A stretch of DNA of 5,839 nt, from assembly GCA_023228185.1 (NCBI GenBank), contig JALOBQ010000061.1:1-5839 (forward strand). Reading direction: 5' to 3'. Of this stretch, positions 5,171-5,839 are shown one piece after another; position 1 is the stretch's first letter, and each line of letters opens with the position of its first letter. The notes below the pieces were generated by a model. The model was not told where the DNA came from and made no database searches. It worked only from the letters and a program-made list of their open reading frames with translations. Made by a program: the position numbers and the translations under genes. Origin of the DNA: Candidatus Omnitrophota bacterium. Lineage in GTDB: Bacteria > Omnitrophota > Gorgyraeia > Gygaellales > Profunditerraquicolaceae.

Positions 5171-5839
5171 ATGCGTATCGTGCACAGTCTTGGCTTATTG
5201 GGTATGGAAACTTACCCTGTAGCAATCGAAGTGGATGTTTCTTCCGGCCTGCCGGTAATCAGCCTCATCGGTTTGGCGGATACAACGATCAAAGAAAGCA
5301 AAGAAAGAGTAAAATCAGCGATAAAAAACTCCGGGTTTAAATGGCCTGGCAGAAGAGTCACGGTAAACCTTGCGCCATCAGATATCAAAAAAGAGGGCGC
5401 CTGCTTTGATTTACCTATCGCTTTAGGCATCCTGGCTGCTGACGGGCAGATCAACCCTGAAAACCTGGAGAACTACTGCATTCTGGGAGAACTGTCCCTG
5501 GACGGCTCTTTACGGCCTGTGCATGGCGTACTTTTGGCTGCTTTAAGTATGGTTAAAAATGGTTACAAAAATTTAATTCTCCCGCGGGAGAATGCCGAAG
5601 AAGCAGGGTTGATTCCCGGTATCTCTATCTGGCCTCAGAAAAATCTGAAAACATGCATACAATTACTCCATCAACCGCAATTATACCTTCCCTTTCAACC
5701 AACTTCAGGCGAAATTACCTGCGCTGACGAAAAATACGGCCTGGATTATTGCGAGGTTAAAGGCCAGTATTTTGCCAAAAGAGCTTTGGAGGTCGCTGTG
5801 GCAGGTGGGCACAATATTATAGGACACTGGACGCAAACC
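5171..5839 (+). CDS. comM: ComM/YifB-family Mg-chelatase-like AAA+ protein, N-terminal fragment
   Basis: The frame is open from ATG 5171 to the window edge, giving 223 residues of a protein normally about 500 long. The N-terminal part (about 17-140) is the ChlI-like fold: VAIEVDVSSGLPVISLIGLAD (17-37), ERVKSAIKNSGF (45-56), VTVNLAPSDIKKEG (63-76), FDLPIALGIL (79-88), LGELSLDGSLRPVHG (105-119), LPRENAEEA (137-145). The AAA+ domain begins with EVKGQYFAKRALEVAVAGGHN (195-215). ComM is a helicase that drives branch migration during natural transformation in Vibrio and Haemophilus; homologues are widespread and may serve recombination more generally. After GGHN the expected Walker A GPPGxGKT is not readable (residues 216-223 read IIGHWTQT), probably through sequence error. 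The gene faces away from the divPAP operon and shares its promoter region. Confidence 0.9.
   Translation, partial: MRIVHSLGLLGMETYPVAIEVDVSSGLPVISLIGLADTTIKESKERVKSAIKNSGFKWPGRRVTVNLAPSDIKKEGACFDLPIALGILAADGQINPENLENYCILGELSLDGSLRPVHGVLLAALSMVKNGYKNLILPRENAEEAGLIPGISIWPQKNLKTCIQLLHQPQLYLPFQPTSGEITCADEKYGLDYCEVKGQYFAKRALEVAVAGGHNIIGHWTQT

Noticed and set aside
5212..5454. Minus-strand 80-codon open frame opposite the ComM-like gene.
   Set aside because: It is antisense to strongly conserved ComM coding sequence and resembles no family.

Overview
The window reads as a short contig, probably from an uncultivated diderm (Gram-negative type) bacterium. It is moderately AT-rich, with strong Shine-Dalgarno sites at several genes and tight, overlapping genes. 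The diderm reading rests on a GspC-like protein followed by an exported protein in the secretin position. The mix of genes would fit a lineage such as Omnitrophota, but that assignment is a low-confidence guess from gene content only. Both ends cut through genes.

Left block (1-1966, minus strand). One promoter with a consensus TTGACA box and a cluster of direct repeats precedes four tightly overlapping genes. In order these are a 76-residue MerR-type DNA-binding protein without an effector domain, an ExeA/GspA-like AAA+ ATPase, a single-pass membrane protein resembling GspC/PulC, and the start of an exported protein that is probably the secretin GspD. The genes overlap by 4, 1 and 4 bases. 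This looks like the front of a type II secretion or type IV pilus-like operon led by its own small regulator.

Middle (about 1967-2180). This is an AT-rich spacer with no gene and no clear intrinsic terminator.

Right block (2181-5099, minus strand). A second operon runs divPAP (YuiD-like divergent PAP2 family membrane protein), a membrane-anchored LysM plus YkuD L,D-transpeptidase, accA (acetyl-CoA carboxylase carboxyltransferase alpha subunit) and a PadR-family regulator whose start overlaps the accA stop. The shared theme is envelope building: lipid precursors and peptidoglycan cross-linking.

Right end (5047-5839, plus strand). A divergent gene encodes the N-terminal 223 residues of a ComM/YifB-type Mg-chelatase-like AAA+ protein. 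The last 20 or so bases fall where its Walker A motif should be. They look like that motif with bases missing from several homopolymer runs, which suggests sequence error at a contig edge.

The most interesting signal is the pairing of a stand-alone, BldC-sized MerR protein with a promoter full of roughly 10-bp-phased direct repeats in front of secretion genes.
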